This document shows, piece after piece, positions 1 to 8,475 of a DNA stretch of 64,000 bases. The translations under genes and the position numbers were made by a program. Source of the stretch: Pseudomonadota bacterium (lineage in GTDB: Bacteria > Myxococcota_A > Bradymonadia > Bradymonadales > GCA-2716585); NCBI GenBank assembly GCA_005804885.1, contig SYOX01000095.1, positions 1 through 64,000 on the forward strand, written 5' to 3'. The number at the start of each line of letters is the position of its first letter. The first letter of the stretch is position 1. The notes under the pieces were generated by a model. That model did no database searches and was not told the DNA's origin. It saw nothing but the letters and a program-made list of their open reading frames with translations.

Positions 1-1979
1 CCACCGCCGCCGCCGCCGCCGCCGTCCGGGCTGTGCGAGAAGCAGTTGACCTCCGCGCCGCCTCCGCCTCCGCCTCCTCCGCCGCCCGAGCCGTTGGCGC
101 CGCCGCTGCCCGCAGCCCCGTCGCTGGGGATCCAGAGGCCGTCGACGCTGACGACGCCGCCGTCTCCCCCTGCCCCATCGAGCCCCGCGAGCCCCTGACC
201 GCCCAGCGAGCCCGGCTGCCCAGCCCGACCCTCCGGACCTCCCTGACCGCCCGGCCCCCCCTGCGCCCCTGTGCCGTTCTGGCCTCTGTCCCCGCTGTCG
301 CTCTCGAAGCCGCCCTGACCGCCAGCACCGCCATTACCCGAGGGGAGGCCGTTGGCGCATACCCCGATCCCAGGGCCGCCAGCGCCGCCGCGCGGGTTGC
401 ACTCGCCGACAAAGCAGACCTCCTCGCAGCCCTCCTCACCGTTGAGACCTCCCTGGGCCGACGCGCCAGGCAAACCGCCGGCGCCCGAGACTCCGGCGGC
501 GCCATTGCCCGAGACGATGGTGTTGCCCCGGATCTCGAGCGCGGCGCTGTCGCGGACCCAGACGCCGTAGCTGGAGCGGCCGGGGATCGCGGCGTCGGAC
601 GATCGGATCTCAAAGCCGAGCAGGACCGTCCTGATCGATATCCCCTGGGCGTGCACCGCGATCTCGCCGCCCTCGATCCGCGTCACCGCCGAGGTCCGCC
701 GCCCGAGGCCGCGATCGAAGTCAAAGCCGCCGTAGAGGCTGACACCCGAGCGCATGACGACCGGCCCGGGGTAGGGGGTGGCGCTGGTGCCGACGTAGAC
801 CGGCAGGCCAAGCTGCGCCGCGCGGCCCATCGCCGCCGAGAGGGTGCGCATCGGCTCCTCGGGGGTCCCGGGCCAGTCGTCGCGGCCGATGTCCTTCTGG
901 ACAAAGACGGCGCCGTCGCGGTCGCCGTCGATGCCGTCGCAGTTCGTGTCGACCAGGAGGGTGTCCGGCTCGTCCAGCTCGTCGACGAAGGCACAGGCGT
1001 ACTCGCAGCCGTCGGCGGGATCCTGGTTGATGTCGTAGAAGCCCTCGGCGCACCGGGCGATCTGGCACTGGCCCTGGAGGCAGGCCGCCTCGGCGTTGGC
1101 GGGCGCGCACAGCCGCCCGCACTCGCCGCAGTTCTGGGGATCGTCGGCCAGCGACGTGGCCTCGTCGATCAGATCGTCGCAGTCGTTGTCGATCTCATCA
1201 CAGATCTCCTGGGCACCCTCGTGGTTGTCGCGATCGTCCTCGTCGCAGTCCGCGCCGAGGCAGCCGCCGCCTGCCCCATGGCCGTCGCCGTCGATGTCGA
1301 GACACTCGGTGCAGAAGCGAGAGGCCGGCTGGCACTGCTGGCTGATGACGACGTCCTGATCGTCGCGGATGGGGACGCAGTCGAAGCCCTCGGGGCAAGG
1401 CTGCTGGGGCGGCGCGCAGTCCCGACCGCAGAAGCGCCCGTCGAGCGTGTCGAGGCAAAGGTCGCTCGCGCCGCCGCACTGGAAGTCCTCGCGGCAGGGG
1501 TCGCAGAGGGAGGCGTCGACCTCAAGGCAGACGCTGACGGCCTCGACGTTGATGTAGGTGCCGCAATAGAAGCCGTCGGGGCAGTGCGCGTCCTCCAGGC
1601 AGAAGTCGGTGCAGATCCGCCCCTGGCTGCGGGTGTCGATGCAGACATCGGCGACGCAGTCGTCGTTTCGATCGCAAGGGAAGCCGAAGCCCCCGTCGGT
1701 CACGGGCTCGGGCTCAGGCTCGGGGGCAGGCTCAGGGGTGGCCTCGGGCTCGACGACCTCGGGTTCCCCTTCGGGTTCGCCGCCCACGTCCAGATCATCC
1801 GGCGCGCACCCTTCGCCCTCGCAGCCCTCGACGGCCGGCGCAGCGCCGCCAGCGCACCCCGCCGCGGCGAGCCCCGAAGCCGATAAGACGGCGGCCAGCG
1901 CGAGCCACCGGGTTACCCCATCCCAGAGCCTTCGGGTCGGCGTGGCCGAGCCTGGATCGCGATCGATCGTTGAGTTCAT
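1..1979 (-). CDS. Cys-rich lipoprotein with MopE-type metal-binding motif and Gly-rich beta-helix tail (3' end cut by window)
   Basis: ATG at 1979; 659 residues are visible and the frame is open to the window edge, so the C-terminus is missing. The N-terminus is a signal peptide ending near a lipobox-like LAAAGC (about residues 36-41), followed by an EP-rich linker. Next come paired-cysteine modules and, near residues 210-250, a stretch with DIDGDGHGAG and DEIDNDCDDLIDE that matches the putative metal-binding motif of MopE-like proteins. From about residue 330 the pattern DDWPGTPEEPMRTLSAA, then SLYGGFD, resembles right-handed beta-helix (DUF1565-like) surface proteins. The last 130 visible residues are glycine-rich and collagen-like. 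Probably a surface or outer-membrane lipoprotein. It could be a MYXO-CTERM protein, but the tail lies outside the window. Divergent from the gene at 2252. Confidence 0.8.
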   Translation of the reverse strand, partial: MNSTIDRDPGSATPTRRLWDGVTRWLALAAVLSASGLAAAGCAGGAAPAVEGCEGEGCAPDDLDVGGEPEGEPEVVEPEATPEPAPEPEPEPVTDGGFGFPCDRNDDCVADVCIDTRSQGRICTDFCLEDAHCPDGFYCGTYINVEAVSVCLEVDASLCDPCREDFQCGGASDLCLDTLDGRFCGRDCAPPQQPCPEGFDCVPIRDDQDVVISQQCQPASRFCTECLDIDGDGHGAGGGCLGADCDEDDRDNHEGAQEICDEIDNDCDDLIDEATSLADDPQNCGECGRLCAPANAEAACLQGQCQIARCAEGFYDINQDPADGCEYACAFVDELDEPDTLLVDTNCDGIDGDRDGAVFVQKDIGRDDWPGTPEEPMRTLSAAMGRAAQLGLPVYVGTSATPYPGPVVMRSGVSLYGGFDFDRGLGRRTSAVTRIEGGEIAVHAQGISIRTVLLGFEIRSSDAAIPGRSSYGVWVRDSAALEIRGNTIVSGNGAAGVSGAGGLPGASAQGGLNGEEGCEEVCFVGECNPRGGAGGPGIGVCANGLPSGNGGAGGQGGFESDSGDRGQNGTGAQGGPGGQGGPEGRAGQPGSLGGQGLAGLDGAGGDGGVVSVDGLWIPSDGAAGSGGANGSGGGGGGGGGGAEVNCFSHSPDGGGGGGG

Positions 1980-2251
1980 GGTTCCGACTCTTTGCAGTTC
2001 GACGCAGACAAGAAGACTCTAGGGGCCGTCCTGGTCGAAGTAAAGCCATCGAAGGGCTCGCAGGGCGGGCGAGGCACCCTGGAGGGGGCGTCGATTCTGG
2101 GCAGGAATGATGTCGGTGGCTGCACGCCAAGGCGCGGATGGGGTATAAACGACCTCCAGGTGAACCCTGACCAACGACAGTGAGCGTGTTTGAGGCGAGT
2201 CGTCTGATGCGCTGGACGGCGTCGGGCCCAGAAACTTGAAGCAGGAAGACG
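1980..2251. promoter_or_regulatory. Divergent intergenic region
   Basis: 272 bp between the start of the Cys-rich lipoprotein (minus strand) and the spermidine synthase-like gene (plus strand), so it must hold promoters in both directions. On the plus strand there is a TATAAA at 2144-2149; a -35 at the right spacing (TGCACG, 2121-2126) is poor. A purine-rich AGGAAG at 2243-2248 is the ribosome-binding site for the ATG at 2252. No gene or RNA is seen. Confidence 0.4.
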
Positions 2252-5200
2252 ATGAAGCGTACCCCTCGTTTGAGCGCCCGTGTGGCGATGCTGCTCTTCG
2301 GATCGGGCCTGTGCGCGCTGGTGTACCAGATCGCATGGCTGAGGATGTTGAGGCTGGTCTTCGGGGCATCGACGACCTCCTCGGCGGCCGTGATCGGGAT
2401 CTTCATGGGGGGCCTGGGGCTGGGGGGCTGGCTGCTGGGCAAGAAGGCCGACAGCACCTCGAACCCGCTGGCCCTCTACGCGAAGCTGGAGCTGGGGGTC
2501 GCGGCCGCCGCGGCGGCGAGCCCGCTGATGATCGCGCTGGTGAGGTCGCTCTACCTGGGGTTGGGCGGGACGCAGAGCCTGGGGCCGGTGGCCGGGACGA
2601 TCCTGCGCCTCTTGCTGGCGGCCGTCGTCATCGGGATCCCGACGGTGCTGGCCGGCGGGACCTTGCCGGCGGCGGTCAAGGCCGCCGAGCGCGTCGAGGA
2701 TCTGGGGCGCCGCCAGCTCGGCTTCATCTACGCGGCCAACACCCTCGGCGCGGTCACGGGGACCTTCTGGGCGACCTTCCTGTCGCTGGAGCTGCTCGGC
2801 AACAGCGCGACGATCTGGGTCGCGGCGCTGCTCAACGCCACGGTCGCGCTCATTGCGCTTCAGATCGCGCGCGGTCTCAAGCCCTCCGAGGCCGCACAGC
2901 CCACGCCCGACGCAGCGGCAGACGCCTCCTCGGGCGCCGCAGAGGCCGCGGCGCCCCTCGGGATCGATCCTGAAGGCGCTCCAGAGGCGCCCGGAGGCGA
3001 CGGCTCACCCGACGCGCAAGCCGATGATCTCAAAAGGAAAATTGCACCTCCAGCGCCGAAACCCACCGAGAGCGGGCCGCCTTCGGGCGGCCGGTCCATC
3101 GCGCCGCCGCGGCTGGTCTACGTGGCGGCCCTCGTGGTGGGCTTCTCCTTCATCTTGATGGAGCTGATCTGGTACAGGATGCTGGCGCCCGTGCTGGGCG
3201 GCTCGTCCTACACCTTCGGGATCATCCTGGCCGTCGCGCTGCTGGGCATCGGCCTGGGGGGCATGGTCTACTCGATCGGGGGCCAGGCGAGCCGCCCGAG
3301 CCTGCTCACCTTCGCGATCACCTGCGGTCTCGAGGCGCTGTTCATGATCCTGCCCTTCGCCTGGGGTGACGATCTGGCGGTGCTGGCGATGTCGGTCCGG
3401 CCCTGGGGCTTCGGCGGCTTCTTGCACCTGACGGCGCTGTGGACGGGGCTGGCGGCGCTGGTGATCCTGCCTTCGGCGATCGTGGCCGGCTATCAATTCC
3501 CGATGCTGGTGGCCCTTCTGGGCACGGGGGATCGGGAGATCGGCCAACAGATCGGCGTGACCTACGCGTGGAACACGGGGGGCTCGATCCTGGGATCGCT
3601 GGCGGGAGGCTTCGGGCTGGTCCCCCTGCTGGGCGCGCCGGGGGCCTGGCGCTTCGTCGTGATGGTCCTCGGGGGGCTGGCGCTGGTCTGCCTCGTCGCG
3701 GGGCTCAAGGGCGCCGAGCGGGAGCAGGACAGGGCGCGCTTCGGGGCGCAGCTCGCCGCGGCGACGGCGCTCCTGGCCGCGGTCATGTCGCTGGCGATGT
3801 ACAGCCGCGGGCCGACGGCCTTCTGGCGCCACACGCCCATCGGGGCCGGCAAGATCCACGAGCGCATCACGGGGACGAACCAGCTCAAGCAGTTCCTCGC
3901 GACGCACCGCCGCAACATCATCTGGGAGGCCGATGGCCTGGAGAGCAGCGTCGCCCTGCACGCCGGCAATGGCTATGGCTTCGTCGTCCACGGCAAGCCC
4001 GACGGCAACGCGATCGGAGACGCGCCGACCCAGATCATGGCCGGCATGGCGCCCGCCACGCTCCACCCCAACCCCCGCAAGGCGCTCGTCATCGGCCTGG
4101 GCACGGGGACGACCGCAGGCTGGCTGGCCGCGATCCCCTCGATGGAGCGCGTCGACGTCATCGAGCTTGAGGAGGCCATCGTCCACATCGCGGGCGTCTG
4201 CCAGAGCGTCAACGAGGGCGCGCTGTCCAACCCCAAGGTCAACCTCGTCATCGGCGACGGCCGCGAGTTCCTGCTCACCAGCACCGAGCAGTACGACGTC
4301 ATCATGTCCGAGCCCTCCAACCCCTACCGGGCCGGCATCGCCAGCCTCTTCACGCGCGAGTTCTATGAGGCGGCCGCCGAGCGCCTGAGCGAGGACGGCA
4401 TCATGGCCCAGTGGCTCCAGGCCTACGACATCCAGCCCCTGACCGTCGTGACCGTCCTGACCACGATGCAGACCGTCTTCGAATCGGTCGAGATCTGGGA
4501 GGTCCACATGGAGGGGGACATGCTCATGATGGCGCGCAAGAAGCCCGTCGTCCACGACGTCGAGCGGGTCCGCAAGCGCCTGCGCGAGGAGCCCTTCCGA
4601 TCCGCCCTGTGGCGCGGGTGGCGCATGGACGGCGCCGAGGGCTTCTACGCGGGCTTCGTCGCCGACTCGAAGTTCACCCGACGGCTGGCCGAGCGCTACC
4701 CCGATCGCATCAACACCGACGACTGGACCCTGATCGAGTTCGAGTTCGCGCGATCGGTCGGCAAGACCACCCTCTTCAACGTCAGCGACGTCCGCGCGAT
4801 GGCCGCAAAGCACGGCCTGGACAGGCCCGGAGGCATCGCCGGCCTGGACTGGTCCACGGTCGAGGAGAACCGCGTCGGGCGGCTGATCGGCGAGAAGGGC
4901 TTCCCGCCAGCGGTCGAGTCGGTCGAGTCGCCCCGTGAGGCGCGCCTGATGGCTCGCCACGCCTACGCAAACGGCGACCTGCCCCTGGCCCATCGCCTCT
5001 GGACCGCCCAGGAGTCGCCCCCCTCCTCCCCCATCGATCTGACGATGGTCAGCGAGGTGATGGTCGCCGCCGGCGACGATCAAGCCCCCGAGTTCATCAA
5101 GCTCCTCAAGGTCCTCTCTCCCACCGAGGCTCTGGCGCTCGAATCGCGCCTCCACCTCCTGAAGAAGGACAACGCCAAGGCCGCCGAGCTGCTCACCCAG

Positions 5201-5608
5201 GCCCTCATCTCCTGGCGCAAGGACCCCTGGGCCTTCAGGCCCCTGATGACCCGCGCCCTGGAGAGCGCCTTCGACCTCGCCGCCACCAGCCCCGAAGCCG
5301 GCCGCAAGATCTTCGAGGCCCTGTCCGAACCCTTCGCCGGTGGCTCCCTCGACGCCGATCGCCTCTTCCACCGCCTCAACATCGGCATGGCCGTCGACTT
5401 CAAGGGGCTCTGCCGGCCCGCCTTCCAGGCCCTTGAGCCCAACCCCTACTGGGATGAGCACTTCCTGGCCATGCGCGCCCGCTGCTACGCGATCAACGGC
5501 GATCCGCTGTCCGACCCCGCGCACGCCGACCTCGCGGAGTTCCGCGAGGCCTCGCCCATCCCCATCGACCTCGGCGACCCGGCCCTCACTTCACCCCCGT
5601 CTCCTTGA
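2252..5608 (+). CDS. Membrane-fused spermidine synthase-like protein with C-terminal helical repeats
   Basis: 1118 aa. Many hydrophobic helices occupy residues 10-210 and 285-510, split by a Pro/Ala-rich cytoplasmic linker. A Rossmann methyltransferase-like domain of the spermidine synthase family follows (about 550-770), with VIGLGTGTTAG near 612, DVIELEE near 630 and GDGREFL near 670. The remaining 300 residues look alpha-helical and TPR-like. In true aminopropyltransferases the strand after GDGR reads D-x-x-x-D-x-x-D-P with a catalytic Asp. Here it is DVIMSEPSNPY, so that acid is lost and polyamine synthesis cannot be assumed. Fused MFS/spermidine synthase proteins with this signature are common in Myxococcota and their substrate is unknown. 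SD AGGAAG precedes the ATG. The stop overlaps the convergent downstream gene by 23 bp. Confidence 0.85.
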   Translation: MKRTPRLSARVAMLLFGSGLCALVYQIAWLRMLRLVFGASTTSSAAVIGIFMGGLGLGGWLLGKKADSTSNPLALYAKLELGVAAAAAASPLMIALVRSLYLGLGGTQSLGPVAGTILRLLLAAVVIGIPTVLAGGTLPAAVKAAERVEDLGRRQLGFIYAANTLGAVTGTFWATFLSLELLGNSATIWVAALLNATVALIALQIARGLKPSEAAQPTPDAAADASSGAAEAAAPLGIDPEGAPEAPGGDGSPDAQADDLKRKIAPPAPKPTESGPPSGGRSIAPPRLVYVAALVVGFSFILMELIWYRMLAPVLGGSSYTFGIILAVALLGIGLGGMVYSIGGQASRPSLLTFAITCGLEALFMILPFAWGDDLAVLAMSVRPWGFGGFLHLTALWTGLAALVILPSAIVAGYQFPMLVALLGTGDREIGQQIGVTYAWNTGGSILGSLAGGFGLVPLLGAPGAWRFVVMVLGGLALVCLVAGLKGAEREQDRARFGAQLAAATALLAAVMSLAMYSRGPTAFWRHTPIGAGKIHERITGTNQLKQFLATHRRNIIWEADGLESSVALHAGNGYGFVVHGKPDGNAIGDAPTQIMAGMAPATLHPNPRKALVIGLGTGTTAGWLAAIPSMERVDVIELEEAIVHIAGVCQSVNEGALSNPKVNLVIGDGREFLLTSTEQYDVIMSEPSNPYRAGIASLFTREFYEAAAERLSEDGIMAQWLQAYDIQPLTVVTVLTTMQTVFESVEIWEVHMEGDMLMMARKKPVVHDVERVRKRLREEPFRSALWRGWRMDGAEGFYAGFVADSKFTRRLAERYPDRINTDDWTLIEFEFARSVGKTTLFNVSDVRAMAAKHGLDRPGGIAGLDWSTVEENRVGRLIGEKGFPPAVESVESPREARLMARHAYANGDLPLAHRLWTAQESPPSSPIDLTMVSEVMVAAGDDQAPEFIKLLKVLSPTEALALESRLHLLKKDNAKAAELLTQALISWRKDPWAFRPLMTRALESAFDLAATSPEAGRKIFEALSEPFAGGSLDADRLFHRLNIGMAVDFKGLCRPAFQALEPNPYWDEHFLAMRARCYAINGDPLSDPAHADLAEFREASPIPIDLGDPALTSPPSP

Positions 5609-6506
5609 GGCGGCGGGTGAAGAACTCCATGGCCGGGATCGACGGGCCATAGGACGGGTCGATGGGCGCAAGCACCGCGTAGGGGTGCGGGTGCAGGAAG
5701 AAGGGCATCGACATCCTCCCGCCGTCGGAGGCCTCCGGGTTCACGACGCGGTGCGTCGTCGCCGGCAGCCTGCCCGCCGTCAGGAGCTGCATCATGTCGC
5801 CAGTGTCGCAGATCATCGACCCTGCCGGCACATCCACGCTCATCCACTGACCGTCGCGCCGCTGAAGCTCCAGCCCAGGCTTCGTCGAGGCCGGCAGCAC
5901 CGTCAAGAGGTTGATGTCCTCGTGCGCCGCCGCCCGCACCGCGCCGGCCGGCACCATCCCCACATCCGGATAGTTGATGATCCGCAGCACGCTGTTGCCC
6001 TCCAGCGCCAGATCCCGAAAGCGACCCTCTGGCTGATCGAGGTAGAGCCCGATGGCCGTCAAGAGCTCCAACGCCAGCCCCTCCATCTGCCCGAACAACC
6101 TCAAGGCGAGATCCTTGAACTCAGGCACCTCAGGCGGGAAGACGTTGTGCGGCATCACCCCACGGACGAAGAGCGGGTGCGACGTCGGCAGCTCGACCCC
6201 GACGTGCCAGAACTCCTTGAGATCAGCCACCTTCGTGGTCTTGGCGTGCTCCACCCCAAAGGGCGTGTAGCCGCGCTGACGGCCCTCCTGAGGGCGCTCG
6301 CAGCGACGCTTGGTCTCCTCGTCGAGCGCGAAGACGGCGCTGGCCGCCGCGTAGGTCTGCTCAAGCAGCGCCTCCTCGATCCCGTGGCCCTCGACCGCCA
6401 CGAAGCCATACTCCTGCAGCGCGCTCCCGACGGCCTCGACGAAGGCCCAACGCCTCGACGCGTCCTTGAAATCGACAAGATCAACCACTGGGATGCTTGA
6501 GTCCAT
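5586..6506 (-). CDS. Isopenicillin N synthase family 2-oxoglutarate/Fe(II) oxygenase
   Basis: 306 aa from the ATG at 6506 (MDSSIPVVDLVDF); an upstream in-frame start only adds nine residues with no family likeness. The N-terminal DIOX_N region is followed by the double-stranded beta-helix oxygenase core. The iron ligands are visible as AAHEDINLLTVL (HxD) and, about 55 residues later, THRVVNP (distal His); the Arg of RMSMPFF is the expected 2-oxoglutarate anchor. Length and motif order fit the isopenicillin N synthase/flavanone hydroxylase-like family, whose bacterial members oxidise varied small molecules. No biosynthetic cluster surrounds it, so the substrate is open. It is convergent with, and overlaps by 23 bp, the spermidine synthase-like gene. 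Confidence 0.87.
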   Translation of the reverse strand: MDSSIPVVDLVDFKDASRRWAFVEAVGSALQEYGFVAVEGHGIEEALLEQTYAAASAVFALDEETKRRCERPQEGRQRGYTPFGVEHAKTTKVADLKEFWHVGVELPTSHPLFVRGVMPHNVFPPEVPEFKDLALRLFGQMEGLALELLTAIGLYLDQPEGRFRDLALEGNSVLRIINYPDVGMVPAGAVRAAAHEDINLLTVLPASTKPGLELQRRDGQWMSVDVPAGSMICDTGDMMQLLTAGRLPATTHRVVNPEASDGGRMSMPFFLHPHPYAVLAPIDPSYGPSIPAMEFFTRRLKETGVK

Positions 6507-6550
6507 GACCCCTCTCCAACCTGGCCCCGGCAACGGAGCGCGTTCGAGCC

Positions 6551-6579
6551 TCTGTAGGAGGATCGGCGAGGCGAGTCAA
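6551..6579 (-). promoter_or_regulatory. Candidate sigma-70 promoter for the dioxygenase gene
   Basis: On the minus strand TTGACT (6574-6579) is followed after 17 nt by TACAGA (6551-6556), about 45 bp upstream of the ATG at 6506. The -35 is good, the -10 only partly matches TATAAT. Confidence 0.35.
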
Positions 6580-6714
6580 CGCCTTTGACCCGCCTCGGCT
6601 GAAAAGTGACTGAAAAAATACACTCTGACCACAGGCGTCCGCGCGGAGTCGGCCCCACGCAGCGCGATGTCCCGAACACTCGCCCTCGATGGACGAAGCG
6701 GGCTCCGAGGCGCC

Positions 6715-7371
6715 TCAGAACTGCCCGCTGAAGCCGATCAGCCCGCCCTGGATCTGAGCGCCAGAGGGCGACGAGGTCGCCGGGCCGTCCAGCACCTTGA
6801 GGTAGAGCTCACCGCGGTGATCGGCGAAGCCATCCAGGATCAAGAGCGCGGCAGCCTGGACCGCCAGGCCCAGCCCGACGCCGACGAAGGTGTCGTCGCC
6901 CTTGGCGTTTCCGTAGATGGCCGAGCCCACGCCGCCCAGGACGATGGCCGCCTCGACGGCATAGAGGAAGAGGAAGGTCGTATCCAGGAGCCCGATCCGC
7001 TCGATCTCGGCGCGCCGGTAGGCCTCGAAGTCCTCGCCGGCCTCCCCGACGAGCCGCTCCGCCCTCCCGTCGGCCACGCTGTAGACCGCCACGCCGATGA
7101 TCAGATCCACGAGGCCGAGCGCCAGAGTCGGGATCGAGGCCGCCACCAGCGCCTCGTCCTCGCTCAGCGCCATCAGGCCTCCTGCCGCAAGGCTCGCGCC
7201 ACCAAACGCCGCGAAGCCGATGGCCCCTCGCTTCTCGCCGGCGAAGTAATCGCGCGTGGCCTGCTGCCCTTCAAGTACCCGCGCCGCGTCGGCGCTCTGG
7301 GCCTGGACGGGCTGCACTGACAGCGCGGTGAACAGCGCCAGGATCGCCAGAGACGCGTTGATTCGAATCAC
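6715..7371 (-). CDS. Exported membrane protein of unknown function
   Basis: I take the GTG at 7371 as start: from there the protein (218 aa) begins with a clean signal peptide (INASLAILALFTALSVQPVQAQS), whereas the longer open frame upstream is arginine-rich and unlike a real N-terminus. The mature part has two or three hydrophobic helices (LVAASIPTLALGLVDLIIGVAV and two more near 130-185) separated by a charged segment with EDFEAYRRAEIERIG. No family is recognised. It may be an inner-membrane protein or a small barrel-associated protein. The gene downstream (5586-6506) is on the same strand after 208 bp, and a barrel gene lies upstream. Confidence 0.6.
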   Translation of the reverse strand: MIRINASLAILALFTALSVQPVQAQSADAARVLEGQQATRDYFAGEKRGAIGFAAFGGASLAAGGLMALSEDEALVAASIPTLALGLVDLIIGVAVYSVADGRAERLVGEAGEDFEAYRRAEIERIGLLDTTFLFLYAVEAAIVLGGVGSAIYGNAKGDDTFVGVGLGLAVQAAALLILDGFADHRGELYLKVLDGPATSSPSGAQIQGGLIGFSGQF

Positions 7372-7561
7372 GACACCACCCCAGCCCACCCCTGCCAACC
7401 CAGGCGCCGAGCCCGCACGCCACCGCGCGCGATCATCCCGACAGGCCGGTTGTATCCAGAGCGCGCGAAGGACACAACCGCAAGGGCGAGAGCACGCCTG
7501 CGGCGGATCGCTGGATGGGAAGAGAGGCTTGAGGCGCGACGACAGGGCGGGGAGGCGACGC

Positions 7562-8314
7562 TCAGAAGAGCTCTTTCTTCTTGCGGGGGACGCGCTTGGG
7601 CTTGCGGGGCTCGGTCTTGGGCTTGCGGACCTTCTTCGGGCGCGCCTTCTGACCCGAGCTGGCCGGGCCAAAGTAGATCGTGAGGTTGAGCCGCGCGGTC
7701 CAGAAGCCCTCGTCGCTGATGTCGTCGCCGTCGCTCTCGGAAGCCAGTAGGAAGTAGCGATCGAAGCCGACCCCCAGGGCGAAGTTCCGGTTGAGGAACA
7801 TGTCCACGCCGCCGCCGAGATGGGTGGCCAGGCTCGAGAGCTGGTCGGATTCCCGATCGCCCTTGCTGGCGCCGAGGACGCCGACGCCCGCGGCGAGGTA
7901 GGGGTCGAACTGCCCCTTGCTGACGGGGAAGAGCTTCAACGAGCCGACGAGGCCGCCGAAGCTGGCCTCCTGCCCGTCGATCTCAAAGGGGTTGAGGAAG
8001 CCGCGCCCCTCCACGCCCAGCAAGCCGAAGCGGCCGCCGAAGGCGATGTCGGGGGCGATGGCGGCGAAGGTCGACGAGGCGTCGTCGCCGCAGAAGTCCG
8101 AGCCCTCGACGCAGGCGCCCGGCACGGCGAAGGCAAGGCGGAGGTACATCGATTCGCGCTCGGGGCCGCGCTCTCGGCGGCGGCGCTGGGCTTCGGCTTC
8201 AGGGCTCAAGCTCAAAAAGGCGGTCAGGCCTACGGCGGAGGCGATCAGGACGGCGAGGATTGTGTGGGGGCGATTCGAACCGAGGGGGGATGAGACAAGG
8301 CTGTGAGGTGGCAT
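7562..8314 (-). CDS. Outer-membrane beta-barrel protein with basic C-terminal tail
   Basis: 250 aa, ATG start. A signal peptide runs to about residue 42 (cleavage near EAEAQ), followed by Arg-rich residues. The body alternates short amphipathic strands with Gly-rich turns (FGGRFGLLGVEGRGFLNPF, FDPYLAAGVGVLGASKG, RLNLTIYFGP) typical of OmpA/OMP_b-brl-type eight-stranded barrels. Unusually, the chain does not end with the aromatic barrel strand: after YFGP come about 35 residues of Lys/Arg/Pro (KKVRKPKTEPRKPKRV), predicted to be disordered and strongly cationic. The tail could bind LPS, polysaccharide or nucleic acid; that is inference. Same strand as its neighbours with 160-190 bp gaps. Confidence 0.7.
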   Translation of the reverse strand: MPPHSLVSSPLGSNRPHTILAVLIASAVGLTAFLSLSPEAEAQRRRRERGPERESMYLRLAFAVPGACVEGSDFCGDDASSTFAAIAPDIAFGGRFGLLGVEGRGFLNPFEIDGQEASFGGLVGSLKLFPVSKGQFDPYLAAGVGVLGASKGDRESDQLSSLATHLGGGVDMFLNRNFALGVGFDRYFLLASESDGDDISDEGFWTARLNLTIYFGPASSGQKARPKKVRKPKTEPRKPKRVPRKKKELF

Positions 8315-8475
8315 AGGGTCACTCTCGTGTGGGTGAACGACTCAGGGCGTCCCCTTCGACGTTGGCGCTCCGACGATCTTCATCCGCTGGAGAATTTTGT
8401 TCGAGAGGGGACAGCGCCGGCTGCGCCGCTAGACCAGGGCGCCAGCGAGCGGCGCAGCCAGGGGCCGATCGTCGC

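Noticed and set aside
3005-5524. An 839-codon open frame antisense to the spermidine synthase-like gene, and similar very long antisense frames at 11249-13804, 14532-18731, 37468-40371 and 44216-47137
   Set aside because: In GC-rich DNA antisense frames stay open by codon bias. Their translations are low-complexity (Gly/Arg/Ala/Asp), contain no domain, and oppose well-recognised genes.
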